Below are positions 6,193 through 7,506 of a DNA stretch of 7,506 nt, piece by piece. This stretch comes from Oscillospiraceae bacterium (GTDB lineage: Bacteria > Bacillota > Clostridia > Oscillospirales > Acutalibacteraceae). Both the position numbers and the translations under genes were made by a program. The notes beneath the pieces were generated by a model. It was not told the origin of the DNA and ran no database searches. It worked only from the letters and a program-made list of their open reading frames with translations. Position 1 is the first letter of the stretch, and each line of letters begins with the position of its first letter. The stretch is taken from assembly GCA_031267335.1 (NCBI GenBank), contig JAIRZH010000041.1:1-7506 (forward strand). The letters run 5' to 3'.

Positions 6193-7101
6193 ATGAAAAA
6201 TTTATTTAGTTTAAATGAATTAACAGTTGAAAAAATTGAATATTTGCTTGATTTATCGGAAAAATTAACCGATTTATCTGAATTTGAAAATATTAAAAAA
6301 ATTACGAACGATAAACTAGTATGTAATTTATTCTTTGAGCCTTCCACACGAACACATTATAGCTTCGAAGTAGCTCAAAATCGTTTAAATATGAAAATTA
6401 TATCTTTCGATTCCGTTAATTCTTCGATGCAGAAAAAAGAAACTTTTTATGATACGATAAAAACTTTTGATAGTTTTTCACTTGATTTATTAATCATTAG
6501 ATGTTCTGAAAATGAATTTTGGAAACAATTTGATTGTGAAATTCAAACCCCTATAATTAACGCCGGAGATGGCACGAGCGAGCATCCTACGCAATCTCTT
6601 TTGGATCTTTTAACAATCAAGAAAGAATTTTCTGGATTTTCAGGTTTAACAGTTGGAATAATCGGTGATATCGTAAATTCGCGCGTTGCTCACACAAATA
6701 TCGAAACTATGCAGCGTCTTGGCATAAAAGTTCTCTTGAGTGGGCCTTTGGAGTATATTCCCGTTTTAAATTTAAATGATTTTCCTAATGCAGAATATAT
6801 TCCTTTTCCTGAAATTTTGAGTAAATGTGATGTAGTTATGATGCTTCGTATTCAACATGAACGACATTTACATAAGTGTTGTTTGGAGAAATCTGAATAT
6901 AATAAAAATTATGGTTTGAATAGCAAGAATTTTAGTCTTTTAAAACGAAATGCAATTATAATGCACCCCGGGCCTGTTAATCGCGGCATAGAAATAACAG
7001 ATGAACTTGTAGAATGTGAAAAATCTAGAATTTTTGAACAAATGAAAAATGGAGTTTTTGTGCGCATGGCAGTTATCTGTTATTTATTATCAAAAATTTA
7101 G
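6193..7101 (+). CDS. pyrB: Aspartate carbamoyltransferase, catalytic subunit
   Basis: PyrB condenses carbamoyl phosphate and L-aspartate to N-carbamoyl-aspartate, the committed step of pyrimidine synthesis, as a cytosolic trimer. The 302 residues align along their length with B. subtilis PyrB. The carbamoyl-phosphate loop FEPSTRT (STRT 51-54), S78 and K81 (E. coli S80, K84), R103 (R105), HPTQ (131-134), R164 in NSRVA (R167), LRIQ.ER (R219, Q221; R229, Q231) and HPGPVNRG (258-265) are all present. After K81 comes K82, where the family normally has glycine in the 'KGET' stretch. No pyrI follows, as expected in Firmicutes, and no other pyr gene is in view. The start matches the family N-terminus, but no Shine-Dalgarno is visible before ATG 6193. 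The TAG stop (7099-7101) is formed by TA plus the first G of element C; without that insertion the frame would add ten residues (YSIGLFIYEI). Confidence 0.95.
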   Translation: MKNLFSLNELTVEKIEYLLDLSEKLTDLSEFENIKKITNDKLVCNLFFEPSTRTHYSFEVAQNRLNMKIISFDSVNSSMQKKETFYDTIKTFDSFSLDLLIIRCSENEFWKQFDCEIQTPIINAGDGTSEHPTQSLLDLLTIKKEFSGFSGLTVGIIGDIVNSRVAHTNIETMQRLGIKVLLSGPLEYIPVLNLNDFPNAEYIPFPEILSKCDVVMMLRIQHERHLHKCCLEKSEYNKNYGLNSKNFSLLKRNAIIMHPGPVNRGIEITDELVECEKSRIFEQMKNGVFVRMAVICYLLSKI

Positions 7102-7210
7102 GGTTCTGTTCCCACTGCCATTTAACGACCATATTTCGAGTAATTTTTCTTATCCAACTCAAAAATTACTCGAAATATGGTCGTTAAATGGCAGTGGGAA
7201 CAGAACCCTA
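7099..7210. mobile_element. Palindromic MITE-like element C, perfect 50-bp inverted repeat
   Basis: Bases 7099-7148 and 7161-7210 are exact inverse complements over all 50 positions, with a 12-base loop, CTTATCCAACTC (7149-7160). The outermost TA on each side may be the target duplication, leaving a 108-bp element (7101-7208) with ends GGGTTCTGTTCCC. That end resembles the right tip of element B (26 of 32 bases in the aligned part) and IS5-like tips in general; TA duplications occur in IS630 and some IS5 groups. The absence of any mismatch suggests a recent insertion or active maintenance. Transcripts through it would fold into a very stable hairpin, on either strand. It follows pyrB directly but lacks a U-tract, so it is not a classical terminator. 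Confidence 0.85.
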
Positions 7211-7255
7211 TAGTATAGGTCTATTTATTTACGAAATATGAGTTATTTTTTTTAT

Positions 7256-7284
7256 TTTACAATAATGTAATTTTTTGATATAAT
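7256..7284 (+). promoter_or_regulatory. Strong sigma-70/SigA-type promoter for the last gene
   Basis: TTTACA (7256-7261), exactly 17 bp of spacer, and TATAAT (7279-7284) preceded by TGA form an extended, near-consensus promoter, the best in the window. The start is expected near 7291, giving a leader of about 40 bases. Confidence 0.7.
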
Positions 7285-7316
7285 TAAATTTGCTTAGTTT
7301 GATTTCAAAAAAACTC

Positions 7317-7325
7317 GGAGGTGAT
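7317..7325 (+). promoter_or_regulatory. Full-length Shine-Dalgarno of the last gene
   Basis: GGAGGTGAT matches the entire anti-Shine-Dalgarno of 16S rRNA and stands 5 bases before ATG 7331. With the promoter it predicts high expression, and it decides the start of a reading frame that would otherwise be too short to judge. Confidence 0.8.
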
Positions 7326-7330
7326 TGTCA

Positions 7331-7506
7331 ATGGGCATTAAAGATAAAATAAAAGATAAAATATACGGAATAGCTAATGGCATTTTAGGACAAGTATTCG
7401 GGGTAGCAAAGTATGCATGTATGGATTCATTTTTTAATGTAAACGAAGAACAAGAATTAAAAAAAAATACTTTATTTGCTAATAAAAAAATATTAAAAAA
7501 AATGTA
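7331..7506 (+). CDS. Hypothetical protein, 5' part only (runs off the window)
   Basis: The first 58 codons are open and continue past the window edge. I do not recognise the protein. It begins MGIKDKIKDKIYG, a lysine-rich and probably amphipathic stretch. A mildly hydrophobic segment follows (about 11-30, IYGIANGILGQVFGVAKYAC), too polar to call a membrane helix, and then an acidic/lysine-rich part (NVNEEQELKKN, 36-46). There is no signal peptide of normal form. The strong promoter and perfect ribosome binding site argue that the gene is real. It lies 120 bp beyond element C and is probably transcribed separately from pyrB. Confidence 0.7.
   Translation, partial: MGIKDKIKDKIYGIANGILGQVFGVAKYACMDSFFNVNEEQELKKNTLFANKKILKKM

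Noticed and set aside
6096..6347. Minus-strand 83-codon frame overlapping the pyrB start
   Set aside because: It overlaps the conserved pyrB N-terminus in antisense and resembles no protein.
7101..7230. Element C as an ordinary intrinsic terminator of pyrB
   Set aside because: The arms are far longer than a terminator stem, no U-run follows, and the TA flanks and similarity to element B point to a mobile element, though it may still affect transcription.
1..7506. CRISPR array, toxin-antitoxin or defence system
   Set aside because: There are no regularly spaced direct repeats and no nuclease, toxin or antitoxin pair among the coding regions.

Overview
This window is AT-rich (by eye about 30% G+C or less) bacterial DNA that looks like a low-GC Firmicute, probably of the clostridial side. 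Three things point there. There are strong Shine-Dalgarno sequences (AAGGAG, AGGAG and a full GGAGGTGAT). The PyrB resembles the B. subtilis enzyme along its whole length. The helicase loader is of the DnaC/DnaI type, with an N-terminal cysteine cluster. A decayed transposase, several short inverted-repeat elements and a structurally degraded tRNA suggest a genome undergoing reduction, as in a host-associated bacterium. That lifestyle is inference, and no species can be named from this window.

Layout, left to right. Bases 1-409 are the 3' part of a broken IS5-type insertion sequence, whose transposase has a stop codon and a frameshift. Bases 594-1607 encode an exported protein with a beta-helix-like N-terminal half and a Gly/Asn/Lys-rich C-terminal half. 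Next come two class II tRNA genes, tRNA-Ser(CGA), with a flawed acceptor end, and tRNA-Leu(UAG). An inverted-repeat element (2097-2256) lies just past the stop of a minus-strand dnaC/dnaI-like gene (2270-3163). Divergent from that gene is a P-type Ca2+-transporting ATPase (3262-5898). A second small element (5907-6079) separates it from pyrB (6193-7101). The pyrB stop codon is made by the edge of a third element, a perfect 50-bp inverted repeat at 7099-7210. The window ends inside an unknown gene (from 7331) with a near-consensus promoter and ribosome binding site.

The genes do not form one pathway: they cover replication initiation, cation export, pyrimidine synthesis, translation and the cell surface. 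The unifying pattern is the small mobile elements. One sits immediately after the stop codon of each of the three conserved protein genes, where a terminator would be expected, and two of the three share a homologous terminal sequence. I found no new enzymatic or defence system. The best candidates for something undescribed are this element family and the exported glycine-rich protein.
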